From contig NC_052679.1 of the NCBI RefSeq assembly GCF_016802725.1, forward strand, positions 18,655,635-18,719,634: a stretch of 64,000 nt of DNA, read 5' to 3'. Within the stretch, counting starts at the first letter, position 1. The number at the start of each line of letters is the position of its first letter. A program made the position numbers and the translations under genes. Origin of the DNA: Solenopsis invicta (Eukaryota; Arthropoda; Insecta; Hymenoptera; Formicidae). Positions 12,690 to 27,400 of the stretch are shown here, in pieces. Below the pieces are notes generated by a model that saw only the letters and a list, made by a program, of their open reading frames with translations, made no database searches and was not told the DNA's origin.

Positions 12690-12843
12690 ATGCTCTCCGC
12701 GTCTACCGCGACAGTGGGGGGCAGGAGTCAATGGTCCATCACGACGTGTCCGATTTTCTTTGTGCTGTTGCTGCTGCTGCTGCCCGTATGGATTCTGACG
12801 GTCGCCGATGCGTCTCCCCTTCATCCCGCACCACCGCATAGAG
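12690..12843 (+). CDS. kul: coding exon 1: start codon and signal peptide
   Basis: Fifty-one codons plus one base. The chosen ATG has G at -3 and opens a typical secretion signal: a short polar stretch, then a hydrophobic core (FFVLLLLLLPVWILTV) and a small-residue cleavage region (ADA, then SPLH). The exon ends at GAG/GTGAGT. Its last base joins AT of exon 2 to make an Asp codon, so the phase fits. An in-frame ATG lies upstream at 12513 and would add 59 mostly acidic residues. I prefer 12690 because a signal peptide should be near the N-terminus and the upstream ATG has C at -3. Confidence 0.82.
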
Positions 12844-15800
12844 GTGAGTCACATTTAACACTCTTTGTTGACTTTGTTAAAGCGAAGTCGACTCGATGGC
12901 CCAAAGTTCGTGTGCTCGATCTGACAAGTGCCTTCGAATCGAGGACACGAATTGAGGATCGAATTGAGGATCACGTTGGGAGAAATAAAATTTTCACATG
13001 TCAAATGTCCACTTTCACGTATAATTATTTAATTTTCTGATGTGACACAAAAAGAGATTATTTTTCTGAGAATTATTAGTAAAGGATAATAGAATATTAA
13101 TAAGCATTTATATTTTTTGTGCATTATTATTTTCGTAGTATTATTTCGGGAACGGTGCTAACATATATTTCGTAGTATTATTTCGGGAACGGTGCTAACA
13201 ATAATTCAGAAAACTTATCCGGTAAACATTTTTGCAATCACATATCTCTCGTCATTCAAATATTTTTAATATTAATGCTATTAAATACTTGAATCATAAC
13301 GTTTAATGCTTTTTATATCGATATTACCAATATATTTTTATTTTTAAGTTTTGATTTTAAGGACAGAATTAAAATCGACGCGTGCTTGTTTATGTTTTTC
13401 TCATAAATTCAATATTCTAACCACAAAGCTCACTTTACACGATCTATAATTCGCGAAAATTATAAACAGAATTTAAAATAAAGTTCTATTTATATTTTTA
13501 TATCAAATTATGTATAGAATATTTAATCGTTTTGTTCTTTGACATAGTTGGGCTCTTAAAAAATATAACGAGGGTTATAAGAAATACACTGTCTAAATTC
13601 TTTGGAGTGGAATTCCACTCTAAAAGAATGAAAATTCAGCCAGTCTTGAAAAAGAGTGGCTAAATTTTCATTGTTTTAGAGTTTGTACTCTTTTAAATGA
13701 AATTCCACTCCAAAGAATTTAGAGAGTATGTAAATATAATAAAAATATATAATGGAGAAATCTTTAATAATAATGTCAGTTTCAATAATCTTCACAATTG
13801 TAGTAATATCCGCTACTCTCTAAAATCTTTGGAGTGGAATCCCACTCTAAAAGTGTGAAAATCCTGCCAGTCTTGATAAAGAGTGGCAGAATTTTCACAT
13901 TTTTAGAGTGAAATTCCACTCTTTTAGATGAAATTCCACTCCAAAAAATTTAGAGAGTAGAAAAAAAATTTTGTAAATGTAAAAGATATATTCGGAGTGA
14001 GTTAGAATATTTAAATTTACATTTATAAGTTTAGTTATTCAAGTATATATTGCTGTCTTCTAATATTGGTAGAAAGCAAAATATACTTGGATAACTAAAA
14101 ATTCGTTATCAAGAGCCGCGGTCGTGTCTCGCGCCAAAGTGAATGTAACATACTTAACATGATACATAACGAACTTTTAATCAAGGATCCTTTAAAGAGA
14201 GAGAGAGAGAGTGAGTGTATAAATATTTGTAGATTACATAAAAAACAATTTGGAGAAATTTTATTTATTTATTTTAGTTGAGAAAGAATCTTTTGTTATC
14301 CATTGATACGAGCATGTTTATTTTTACAATTGTAAGTTGTAGTTTATGTCATTTATAATTCACTCACGGGTATTTATACACTTCGTATATTTCACGCGTC
14401 TTATTTATTCACATATTTTTTATATAAAATTACAAATAGAATTCTATCGTAAATTACAGATCGTGTAAAGTGCACTTCATATGTTAAATATATCTAATGA
14501 AAAATCGTTGAATTTGGTTTAATAAAGTTTGAATTGAAAAAATATTGATTTATTTGGACTCGTATGTGTCGACGTGAGTCTCGGAATATATACATACGAT
14601 GTATATCGAAATACCGCTCCGTTCGATTCAATGTCCCGAAGGGGTTCGCACGTTGACGATGGCCGCAAAGTCCGATACTCACCTTTGTCCAAACGTGTTC
14701 CTTTTGTGTCCCGATCGCTCGATCGGTAGTATTTACGTAAACAATAGTACGCGCGACCCTAAACGCTGCTCTAATTGTAATCTGAGCACGTGAAACAAAA
14801 CTGCGCTTCCCGTCGTCCCATTGATCGTCCAGGCCATTTACTCCGAAAATCGCTTAAGTTACGCGTTCAACGTCCGCTCGTTAAAATACAAATGTGCCGC
14901 GCAATATGTAGTCTCGAATCTTACATTCTTTAAATTCATCCGGTTAATACGAAAGTTAAGAAGATTAGAATTGCTGGATACAGATCGTGAGAAAAGCAAA
15001 GATTTATAATAATGAATAGTATAAAAAATTATTAAGTTGAATGATGGATAACGATATTTTTTTTTATTTCCTTGACTTTCGCTCTCTCGAGGAACAATAA
15101 TTAGATATCTTGAGGCGGAAAGAAAAGATATAGGTAATTGGATCCGAACGTGACTGGATTGAATCCGAGAGTTTTCGCTTGCCGACTGGCCGTTAAGAGG
15201 AAAGGTCATGTAACGGGTAAAAAAAATTAAATTTTTTTTTACGAAATTCGAAAAATTAACGTAGTTGTATAGATATACGGGTGCCGATCGTCGAGTAGAT
15301 AAAACGTCGAACGCGTGATGCATCTTCTCTTAGGTTCCGAATTCAGTTAGAATTTCTGATTAATTTTTTTGTACCCTTTACAGAGACGTCTATAATGGCA
15401 CATGCAGAACGCAAACGAAAGTTTTATTCTAATTTGACGGTATGGCGTTTGGCCCTTGAGCATCTCAATTGCGGCTTCAAAACAATCAAAATCGCCGCTT
15501 TTATCGTTCCTGGCTTTTTAATAAAAATTACAGCTCTATTTTACAAATAAAGCACAATATGAATATTGTTATTGGTCAGCAGTACAAAATATTTGCTGAT
15601 CAATACGACGTACAATAGTTACGAAGGCGGGAGCGCCGCAGCTCAAGCAGTACTAAAGAGGCACGATCGGTTCGTTGAGAATAGAATGCCTTACAAGAAT
15701 TCTATGAAGAAACAGAAGGTATACCTTATGGGCCTTGGCATAGTAAGTTAGCTACAAGTATCCGAAAATTCACTCAGAAAAAAATTGTATTTAAATCGTT

Positions 15801-18800
15801 GAAATTGTTTCTTTAACTTGTTTTTTTTTAAGTTGAAGTTAAAATACCTTCACGGAAAATAAAAATTTATTTAATTTTAAGAAATGACGTTATTAGAAGT
15901 AAGTTTAAAAGTAAATAAATTATTTGTTCAAATTATTTGATTAATTTAAATAAATAATATTGGTTAGCTATCCAAAATTTTAAATGCGTCTAATATTTAA
16001 AGATATATAATAATAATTTTTTAAATCTTTAGTTAGATAATAAAATATACTAAAAGTTTCAAAAAGATTCAATACATTTTTCACAATAAATTTCCGAATA
16101 TTGGTGAATATTTAACTGTTCACATGACCCTTTTCTCTCAAGTCTCACCTATTTATACTTCATTCGCCTATCTAATAGCATTGCGCTGTGATTACAATTA
16201 ATAAAATTATACGGTGGATAAATAAAATTTCATTTTTTACATGCTGAAATATTCACTGAAATTTCCCCATTTTTCGAGTAAAACAATGATTTTATTTTTA
16301 AACTCTTCGAGCGCGTGCCGTTTACAATATGTATTTTCTGGTATCGGCGGACCGTTTTCGCACATATAAAAATATTGGGACGCTATTAAATTTGCTATAC
16401 TGAAATCGAGCGGCGGAACTGACAGTCAATGTGTGTGCAGTCTCTCGGTAAAGTGGATGCGAAACAAGTGCACTCCGGGTGCTGCGCTCGTCCGAGATCT
16501 GAAAACGCGTCTCTGAGGAGCTCTCTCGGTCGAGTGGTCGTGGTGAATGCTCGAGCGTTCGTTTCCTCTTAAAATTTCCGTGATCCTTTCACCCTAAAAT
16601 ACTAACAGCGAATTTCCGCGGAGTGGGTGCAACATTTTGTCGCGTGTACATATTGCGCGCGAAAATAAATAGATTGATTCTATAGCGCTTTTGCGATGAG
16701 ACGCTCAGTATCTATTGAAGCGAGTAGATTTAAATTGATATGGTGAAAGAGGGAAGGTTCTTTGATACAAAATCATATTAGCGACAGAAGGTCTAATTAG
16801 AGAGCGTATAACTGCAACTGCGTAAGCATTGCAATATTATAAGCATTGTCAATGGTAAAAGGCAAATTATTTTATTGCATCTCAGATTTTTCTTAATTGT
16901 TAAAAGAAGATATTAAGAAATTTGAGTCTCGCAATTTGCTCTTTTTCTTACGATTCAGATTTAGACCGCAGTCCCATGAAAAGATAGATACATTGACTCT
17001 TTTTGCTGTCAATGTTAAATATCATTGTTCAGTTTTAATTTATGAAAACGTGAATATTATGCAGAATTTAAGCGAATTTAATATAAATGTTACACTCTTG
17101 GAATAATGCATATATTAGTATGTTATGTACTATAATATAATCGTTCGATTTCAGAAATGGGATTTTCATAAATATGAATGCGTTTATTATTCCTACCACG
17201 TCTCTGTCTTTCTTTCTCTGTATCATTTATTATAACTATTTTATTTTGTTTTACTAAAAGGATATATATATGTCAGAAACAAATACTTTGAATATATATA
17301 TATATGTCAGAAACAAATACTTTGAATTTCTAAATTTTTAAATATAAAGATTCTTACATATAACTTTTAAATATAAAGATAAACTGTCGAATGTTAAAAT
17401 ACATTTCTACTTTTTCGAGCTATGTATAAATTCGTTACGTTACATTTTCTGACTTTTAATCGATTTTTAATTGAGATTTGTCGTGTGGTGATTTTTGAAA
17501 AATAAATGATTGAGTGAAAGTGCCTTGTTCGATCTACGCGCCTTCGAATTTTGCAACGATGACAAAAAAAAGTATGCGGTACAGTCATCGCGTTTTTTCC
17601 CACCGTGAGCAATCGAGCGCGAATTATTACATGTATGCCTTAAGGTTTGTGGCAGAACTCTAGCATTGCGCGATTCGATAAGAAAAACTACGATATATTG
17701 GAAAAATTAGTGTGGAGTTTTTCCACGATTTTTTTGTATTATTAATGAGTAATCTCAGTAACGGTATACAATTATTATTCTTTAATTGCAATATTTCATT
17801 AAAACAATTTGAAAATATCTTTTAGAAATAATTTTACACTTATAATTATGCATTTATTCGAAAAAAAAAAAAAGATCCTGTATCGACATTTAGGAAATAA
17901 ACGTCCTCGAACGAGTTTCATGCCGCGTCCTTTTGTCTTTATCTTAAAAAAATTAACTAGAGGATTTTTTTTCTCAATCACGCCTGTGATTCACATTTGA
18001 AACAAACGCATCTTTACGGCGCGACTCATCTTTGCGTGACTTGCGATTTACCGTTCGCTCGACGCATTCTTCTTAGACGGCCACTAATAGAACATCCGTT
18101 TCTTCCTCGTTTGTTTTTCAGATATCACGCGCAGCTCGTATATCAGGCACTATGAGGCAGCCATATATGACACCGTAGCCTTGAAACGACATCGCAATCG
18201 GATACGTCGCGACATCGCCGACTCCGAGCAACCCCTGATTTTGAACCTGAAGACGCTCGACAGGTGAGTGCGAGTCCCATAAGCAAACTCCTTCTATCTA
18301 TCTCGGTACACACTGCGGACTTTTCCTTCCCTCGCTCGCGGTGTGTTCCGAGCAAAGACGAAGAGATCGATACGGAATCTGGACATCTGAAGAGACTGTT
18401 GACATATCAGGCTCATCAGCGGATGTCCGATTTTAAATTGAGATACGACGAATGTCTTTGAACCTCGCGAGAAAATGTAAAATTCCATTTTTGCCGAGTC
18501 TACGACGTTGAAGAATTTTGCGCAATTTAACGGTACAAACATAAAAGTATCTCTGACCAAGTTGCTATCATTATACGACCTCTTGCAAATGGCATTTCGA
18601 AATTGGCGAGTACGTGTATCTCCTACACACTGCTCGTAAAGCGATCGCGGACAAAGTTACCAGTATGTGCCGCCCGCACGTTCTCGGTATGTCCTTGTTA
18701 GGTCAGTGGTATCTGAATCCGATTAAAGATGGTGACCAAGACCAGTTCACATGTAGCTTAGTTTGTACAGGTTGCACGCATCGTGAAATTATCTTAAATA

Positions 18801-20802
18801 TGCAATTTCTCTCTCTCTCTCTTAGTCTATCTTTATTTCTTTTTTCCTTGAGACACTTAAGGATTTCCAATCGGAGAAAATTGTTTTACCAGAAAAGAAA
18901 ATTAATTTTGTTTTTCAATGTGTTTGAGATACTTTGGACATTTTCCTTTTTATGTCACATATATTGTCACATATGACATTTCTTATTTTTGTCTTTAATA
19001 AAAAGTTTCCTCTTATCTTGCTAATGAAATATGTGGAAAATAGTTGTTGAAGCGTTTTCTAAGACGAGAAATTTTTGTTAGCAATTATAATACGATAATA
19101 TTTATAGTTATAATAATAAAAAAAAAATTGTACAAGACACGTGTTCTCCCTTCTTCCGCGTCAAATGTCAATGTTTGTGCTTGCACGTCGAACTAAATTT
19201 ACTATCGAGACCGGCAATCACGAAGTTTCTCTCTCACGGTTATTTAATACAAGAGACGCAATGACAGAAAGTTGAATTTATGATAGCGCTCTAATTCAGC
19301 AACAAACCGCACTCTAGTCAGTGTCGGTGTATTACGACGGAGGCGTTTAAATATTGAATCGCGCTTTCACTCGCAGCGTATTTATACGAACTTAAGAAAT
19401 GGCCGTTAGATAACGGTCCGTGACTTCGTTTTGTCTTCCGAATTGTAACGGTATATGACTTTTTTCAATTTTTCAATCCCTTTGTTTCTGTACTATATGT
19501 ATTTACATTAAAATAATTAGAAGATTTTTACTCTGCTAATGTAAATATTGTTTATTCATTAACAATTTTTTCATGAATTTTAAAGTTACATAATGCTTTT
19601 GTTAACATTAGCTTTTATCACGAGATGTAATTAGGAAATGAATTAATTTTCGTTAATTGCAACAAACTCTACCACGAATTAAAAATGATTATTTGTGTTT
19701 TTTCTCTCTTAAAAATTTGAAGTAAATTTTAATTTCATAGTTTTTTGCATATAACTTTCATGTCCATTAAAGTCATAAACAATGGAATATTTTCATTTCA
19801 TTATTCAAGAATAAATGAATTATATAGACAAAAAAATTAAATAAGTTTTTTAATTTTTGATCAGTTCTTAATTATGATTTATCACTAATATTAAAATAAT
19901 TTTATAATAAATAGAAATAAAAACTGCGTTTATAATGTTAGAATTAATTATATTTTAATTTATAATTTAGGATTAATTCTTAAAAATAGGCCGAGTATTT
20001 ATAGTATTATTGTCTTTTTCAATCTTATTTTTATCAACTCTTTTTGTTAACTTTTTGTTCTCTCTTTTAATCTTTTTCTAATTTAATTTTAATTTAAATT
20101 TAAACTGAATTTGGCGACTTTTGTGTCTGGAGTCATATATATACACTTTTAACCTGTTATTTTTATTTAGTATATTTATATTTCTCATCACAATTGCATA
20201 GAGTAAAATAAAATTAATTTTGTTGCATTTTAAATTAATTAATAGAATTACGCGTACGTGCGTGTGTCAATATTACAAAAAATGTCAAGTTTCACTCTTA
20301 ATTATACTATGGGATAATTGGATTAATCCATAATAGATTTTATTTGATGAATTGTATAATTAAACTGCTCAATTCGGTTTGTCCGAAAATTTTGTCGAAT
20401 TCCGCATTCCGCGGAGACAAGAGACAGATAGAGAAAGAGAGGAAGAGAGGGAGGGAAGAACATTAAACATTTGTCGTGCTATACATTATGCAGGAGACCG
20501 TGACAACCGCGTGCACCATGTAGATTGCAAAGTTACAACGAATGGTCCAGCATCTCAGCCGTGGCGATGTGACTCCGTAGAAACGGTTTACACGCTAGCC
20601 CATCGCCGTCGTTTCCTCTTTCTTTCCACCTTATCCTGCCCCTCCCCTCGGGAGAGAGAAAGGAAGACAAGTTCTCGAGGAAATTTCGTCCGTAATTCAT
20701 AGACGTTAAGCTAATTAACTGGCGGGTACTGCTTGATCCGACAGTCCGGAGGATTTGCGGCACTCTCGAGAGGGAAAGAGGAAACGAAAGAAAGATGGAA
20801 AG

Positions 20803-20877
<75 letters not shown>

Positions 20878-21649
20878 AATCCTCTCGACGGAATTAAGGA
20901 AGGAATCAAGGAGTGAGCGAGCGAGCGAAGTCCAACTCCGCGATTCCCGCGTGCCGGATTTAGACGCGTGTAATTATCGCTAATTGCACCGACGACGACG
21001 ATGACAACGACGATAACGTGACGTCATTGTCCTTCTTTCGCGTCTCTCGCTGGTACGATTACTTTCGAAAATTCGCCGCAATGGAAATCCATTGCTTCGC
21101 GTTTATCCCCTTAAAGTTGTGGAATTAGGACGTTGGCGATTTTGTTAGCGCAACGGGTCACCGAGTGTTTGGAGTGGTTTGTCTCCTCCCTCTGAAAAAG
21201 GCCATGCATTGTATTGTCGTCTAGTGGAAATGTGAACGATAACGGAAACTAACGAAATATCGAATCCAGACAATTTTCATTTAAAATGTTTTTGTAGAAA
21301 GTATTTCAATTACATCATAATAATTGTGATTTATAATAATACAAATCATAATAATAATATAAAACATTTCTACCAGAATCAATTACACTACACGTATATA
21401 AACGATAAAAAGTTTCATCGATCACGATTGTCGCAAATAAAAGACCACTTATTTCAATTGCGCTACGATTCCCCGTTATCATATGACTCTGCATTCCGTC
21501 GGACGCACAATATCCGCTACCGACCTACGTTCCAGCAATTCCGGAGAGTATCAGTCTGGAAAGAATTTCAGTTCACGAAGAATTTCCTACGTAAAGCTGT
21601 CCGGGGAATGTTAAATAAATGAGTAAGAGAAAAAGCCAACTAGGAGAGC

Positions 21650-21681
<32 letters not shown>

Positions 21682-21691
21682 GGAAAGCAAA

Positions 21692-21735
<44 letters not shown>

Positions 21736-22026
21736 AGGAAGATACGTATTGGCATTCGCGTTTCACACACCTCCTGCATCGCAAATTTCTCGTCCTGGGC
21801 GACAAACGGCACGCAGCCCCTCTCAAACTGGTAGGAGACACGAGAAACATCCCTCGATCTCCTCCTCCTCCTCGTTCTCCTCTTCCCCGGTCGCTTTCAC
21901 AGTCCGCCAATGTAACTACAGCGTTCGTCTCTTTATGTAAATCGGTCGAATCCACGTCGGGCAATAAAATGTAAAGCAGGAGTGCGCCGTGCGATTCCCT
22001 CCATCCCTCGTCGTCGTCGTTGTACA

Positions 22027-22072
<46 letters not shown>

Positions 22073-24425
22073 ACCAAGCGCCCGCGCAACACCCTCTCGT
22101 CGTTCCCCGTCGCCACCGCACGACGGTGGCGTTTCTACCCTGGTGCACCTGGTACAAACTGGCAAGATAATAGTTGAAGAGAGGAGAAGAAAGAAGTTTC
22201 CGTGCGGCGCACACGTCGCCGTTCTCGTCGTCTCAGCGGCGGCAGCGGCGGCGGCCTCCACTTCGGTGGCCGTTCCAGCAGAGTATCGTATTGTACGATT
22301 TTCCTTCCCTTTCCCGGTGCCGTCGATGCGACCAGGCGAATTTATTGGCCATATCGCGGCAAAGTCGCCGGTTTTACTCTCATACTTCGCGAAGAAAGTC
22401 CGCCGTTCGTCTCTCGTAAATTCCGTAGCGGCATTGTCCGCGAGACGCGTCCACGATTAGACCGCGATATATTCGTCCTACGTGTATTCGTTTGCCTCTT
22501 GCATTCTGCAGGACAGATTATAAAAATAGTCGGACGGTGCGCTGAAAGCTTCGCAAACCAATAGTTATTACGTCTTGTTACCTCTTTGAAGTTTATTAAG
22601 TGTCTATTTTCGCTTAATCTTTATAAAATATTTTAGGATAGCAAAGTTATTGTATAGAGTTCCAATAAAGATCAAAAGATCAAAATTTATATTCTAAAAA
22701 AGTAACAGTTTTCTAAATTCTTTTGGACAGTGCTTTTATCCTCTAATCATATAATATAAAATTAATACACATATATAGGTCATTAATAAGCAAAAAGTTC
22801 GATGAATAAAACAAATGCATTTATTTTAGGGATTTTAATACAAGTATCGCGAACTTTTCAACTTTATTTACCTTTCATCAGCATGAAAATCGATAAATTA
22901 CAAGAAAACTCAAAAGTTAAAATTAATAATAGTAAAAACAATTCAAAACTGACATAATAAGGAAATTATTTTTAAGTTTATATCGTCTGAACATGATAAA
23001 TTTCATATCGATTACGTTAATGTCCAATATAGGGAAAAGTTGCTGAATGCATATCGGTCTCTTAAAACGTTAAACTTATTCAATATTTTACATTTTTACT
23101 TCGTACATGCAATATTTAGTGACAAAAGTAAAAAGCAATAAGAAATAAGTTACAATAAACAAAAATTTAACAAGTTTTCCTTTATTTTATGCACTATCAG
23201 CATTTTAGAAAATCAGGTACATCTGATGTAAATTTTTTATTAACATATATATAGCTTATAATAATGTAATTACGCAATTTTATTTTAAATTGTTATATTT
23301 TTTATAAAAGAAAGCTTGTTGTAGAATAGTTTATATTCAATATATATACATATTATTATAAAAAACAAATTGATATTTTTATAAACTCTATCAAGTTCCT
23401 TAATTTGTACCAATTTTATTATAAAGAAATGTAACATTAATAAATGATAATAATAAGTAATAGCTATGAATAAAAATATTTTAATTACAAAAGTAAATTC
23501 AAGCCAGTTTTATTTTTTATCTTTTCAGTATTGTTATTTATTAATTACTGAATATTTGATCGTTTTTTCGATAAATTATTAGTAAAATAAATATTAGTTA
23601 ATGGTTTCTTATATTTTTAATTATTTTAATTTATAAATTCAATTCGAAGACGATATTTTTTAAGAGGACATAAGTACGCTTTAGACGATCGATTTTTTAA
23701 ATCACATCTTTCAGCGTATTGCAGAAAAGCTTATAACATTAATTTGTTACTAAAGAATTTAACATGTAATAATAAATGATTGAAACATCGAGCTATAATT
23801 TTGAACTTTGATTTGCAGCCAAAACAGTACCAAATACGAGATATAATAAAAAAAATGATACGCATTTGGCAACTCTCCCTTACAATATAATATTCGCAAG
23901 AAAATTTAGAGTAATCGCTGAATTTGTTTTTGCGTGAGAACAGAATCGAATAAACTCAAACCGAAGGAAATGGGAGGAAATTAGGATATGTGTCACAGTG
24001 TTCGAAATTGTTTCATCAATATGTAAAAATGGACCAAATGTGATATAAATTATCATGTAATCATATAATATAAATTAATATATTAATGTTTTTGTTTTTA
24101 AGCGTCTACAATTAAAGAATATTTTGGTGTAACAAAATACTGTTTGTTTTTAATATATTTTTCTCATATTTCTAAAAAAATATAAATGTTTGTCAGCTGC
24201 TCGCACCGGCCGATTCCGTTCTGACTTTGCCACGTGAATAAATGAGAGAATAAACTTTCGCGTTATTTCCTCGGCGATTTCTCAGTATATAGCCCGGTCT
24301 TGGGAAGCACGGCACGGTTAAGCCGGGAATAGATACCATGTACAGGCGACACCTTCTCACTTTTCTAGCCTCACGCTCGCCTCTCTCGGCGGAAGACTTT
24401 GCGCATGAATAGACCATGTACCTCG

Positions 24426-24471
<46 letters not shown>

Positions 24472-27400
24472 TTGCGGATCCAGTTTTCCCGTACGTGGGC
24501 ACGGGCACGACATTCAACGAAGCCAACGCATCGTTTCGCCGTGCACACGGGGGCGATGTTATGGGCGGTTATATAAAAGCTAAAGAGCACACGGCCGAAC
24601 CCGTGTTCCACCCTCTGCCTCTGAAGACGCGCATTGCCCATCCAATGCGCGATAAAGCCGCGTCGCGTCCGTCGTGGTGAAAATCGCAGAGCTTACCCCG
24701 GCGCAACGAGTCGCGTGCGCGCGCGAAACTCGCGTAAAGAGTTTATACATATATCGCGCCGCGCGTAATCATTATGAAAATAAACGTTGGCGCAACGTAA
24801 CGCGAAAGTTGTAGTCTCGGGGTAAAACTGAGAAATTATGCGAACTATTTTTCCGCTTCGCGGCACGGTCGTTGTCGCTCGCGACTGTGACAAAGAAGCG
24901 CGATCAGTGAATTAAGGAGGTATCGGACGTACGCAGTCCCTCCAAAGTAAATAAAATTTGTGATTGTTTAGTTATTTTGTAGATAAATAAATAGATAAAT
25001 TTTATTTATTTTACTGATCTCTGTATTGCAATGAAACTTTACGTAAATTATCTTGAATGTTTAAAGTACTTAAATAAAAAGTTCAGATTTTTTGTATTAT
25101 TTCGTTATCAATTATATTTTCACTGGAGTACGTATCTAATTATTATTGAAATAACTTTTTATCCAGATAGAAAATTATTGCAAAATTTTTTCTGCTACTT
25201 TCAAATGCAGTATAAAACAATCTGTAATTTTTTTCATAATTTTCTTAATGTTTTGAGAAATGTCCTATACATTCTTAATAAGCGGCTAAAGCGGCTTTCC
25301 CATCGCGCTGATACATCGGCACCCTTCACAATAGAAGTTAAGAAGCTGGGATCGTTGAATTAACAAATACACGCTTTAATTTCTTATTCGCTTACTCGGA
25401 GCAATATTTGTGATAACGGTGCGAAAAGATAACTTGCCATTAGCGAAGTTTATCCAAGAGCCGACTGTAGAATAGATCTGAGAAGGGAAGTAGTGTAGCA
25501 ATGGCGAAGTTCCACTTCTGCCAAAGGAATTTGGCGTCGAGTTTTTCTGGAGGAAAATTTAATCTCTTGATGGCGCGATTCTATTAGAGACTTTTCATTT
25601 GAGATTGAATACATATTAGCTAAATTCAAGCAGAGCGAGAGATAAAGAAAGAAAGAAAGAGAAAGAGAGAGGGAGAGAGAGAACTTCTAACTTCAAAAGT
25701 CGATATTTGTGATGTTTTAATAATTTAATAGTTCCGTTCAACGTTTTTCTATTTTCTCGTTTTTTACATTGGCTTTTTGTCTACGTCACATTTTCTATTG
25801 CCCGACGAGCGATAGTAAGCACTTTAATTAGAGCGTCTTGTATACAAACTTACGAGAGATTATGGCGGATGCAACGGGAGTTCGTCCTTTATGCAACAGC
25901 TTCTGGCGCGATGAAAGCGGCACTTAAGCGACTTTTTCGTGATGCTGCGAAGATACGACACAACGAGCCTCCCAAGACAAAACTGACGATTTAATGCGCG
26001 GTCCGCGACGAAGGTGCAGCCGACGGTCGGATTATGAAAATGATTGTCGCGGAAGCAGCAGCGTGTGCGCCATAAAGAGCCGCGACTAATTGTTATGCCT
26101 CCCCTAATTCCTCGCGTAATGCGTCCCGCGGTTCTGGCCCTGCGTATCTTTATGGTAATCCAGCGTTTTAGCGTCTTTTTAGCCGAGTATGCTAAAGTCG
26201 TTTTCTTCCTTCGGTGTCTTCGCGCTGCTGCGATAATAAATAAATGCCGTGAAAAGAATTACGATCGTCCCAGCAGGTCTCTAAACAAAAGCGCAAACAG
26301 TCTTCAGTTGGTGATGCATTAAGAGCTTCATTCTTTATAGATTGAATTATTATTTTGTTGGCGGGTATATTTAAACGGCATTTTTCGAACGAGGAGCGAA
26401 AGTGAAATTAATTAGTAACATGAAGATGAAACTTAAAATATACGCAATTATATATTTTTAAATACTCGCAATGTAGCATTGCGTTATAAAACGTGAAACA
26501 GATGCATAAATTAAATAATAAAGATTGATTTTTCCATTTTTTTCACATATTTTTATATTTTTGTAATAATTTTAAACCGTAAATGATTTAGTAAAATTAA
26601 GAATTCCATGGAAATTGCCATTAAAGGAGAATTCAGTTAATTAACGAGGAATAGTGTCAACAGCATTACATTTCGGATATTCTTTATACATTCAGCGTGC
26701 ATTATTTAAACATGAATCGAATTCGTTTGGTTTTGCTTGTCCTACCATGTAAATCCAACATCATCGCGGAATCGGGCTTTAATGAGATATCCGGAAGCAT
26801 GCCGCATATTTGCGCATCGTCATTGTGAAAGTCGTGTAAGTTCCAGCACCGGTTTTGTTCAATGACAATCATGCCGTTATTCTGCTACATTTTACAATGA
26901 CCACCGGTTTCTAGTTGACCTTTGATTGTCATCGTGTGTCAGTCACCTGTCACGCAATGACTTCATCGTGGCAATTATCTTTGTTTTAAAAATGGAGCTA
27001 CCTTTCACACAAGTAAGGATTTAAAAGAGAAGGGGGGTGATTAAATTAAATATTATATGCAAAATTCAAAATAAATCAAATATTAATTCGACTTTCTCGG
27101 ATTTCGAGTAAAATGGCAACCGCAATTTATGAATTGACAACACAATGGCGAATTAGTAAAATAACATTTCATATTCGTGCTCGTATTTTGCTTCAATATT
27201 ATTTTACAAATATTATTTTGCTTTCGTATTTTGTACAGCATGAGATTTTATAATCTTGACATAGTCTTGGTTAAACATGTCGCGATATATTTAATCTATA
27301 TATATATAAAGTATATTCGCGAAGCGCAATTACATCACATATTTAACTGGACAGATGCATTTCGGTTATAAATAAAATAACTAATGTATACCGAGCGTAT

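Larger units (their letters stand above)
12844..18121 (+). other. intron 1 (5,278 bp)
   Basis: GT-AG intron, mostly AT-rich. It holds a 33-bp direct duplication (13131-13200), two copies of a palindromic MITE (13587-13729 and 13813-13960), a short GA run at about 14194 and another direct duplication (17263-17326). A GC-richer patch at 16380-16600 could be a regulatory island or an alternative first exon. No protein-coding exon with family similarity was seen. Confidence 0.85.

Noticed and set aside
11868..12839. Long overlapping open frames rich in Ser, Leu, Pro, Gly or Arg on both strands
   Set aside because: They come from GGA/GAA repeats; several frames are open at once and none resembles a protein apart from the signal-peptide end.
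15765..15860. Another copy of the CACTGAGA-type MITE (CACTCAGAAAAAAATT)
   Set aside because: A left end is plausible but no matching right end could be found.
21611..22261. 216-codon minus-strand frame
   Set aside because: It is made of GA and CGT microsatellites (poly-Thr, Ser-Leu runs), with no domain and no splice partners.
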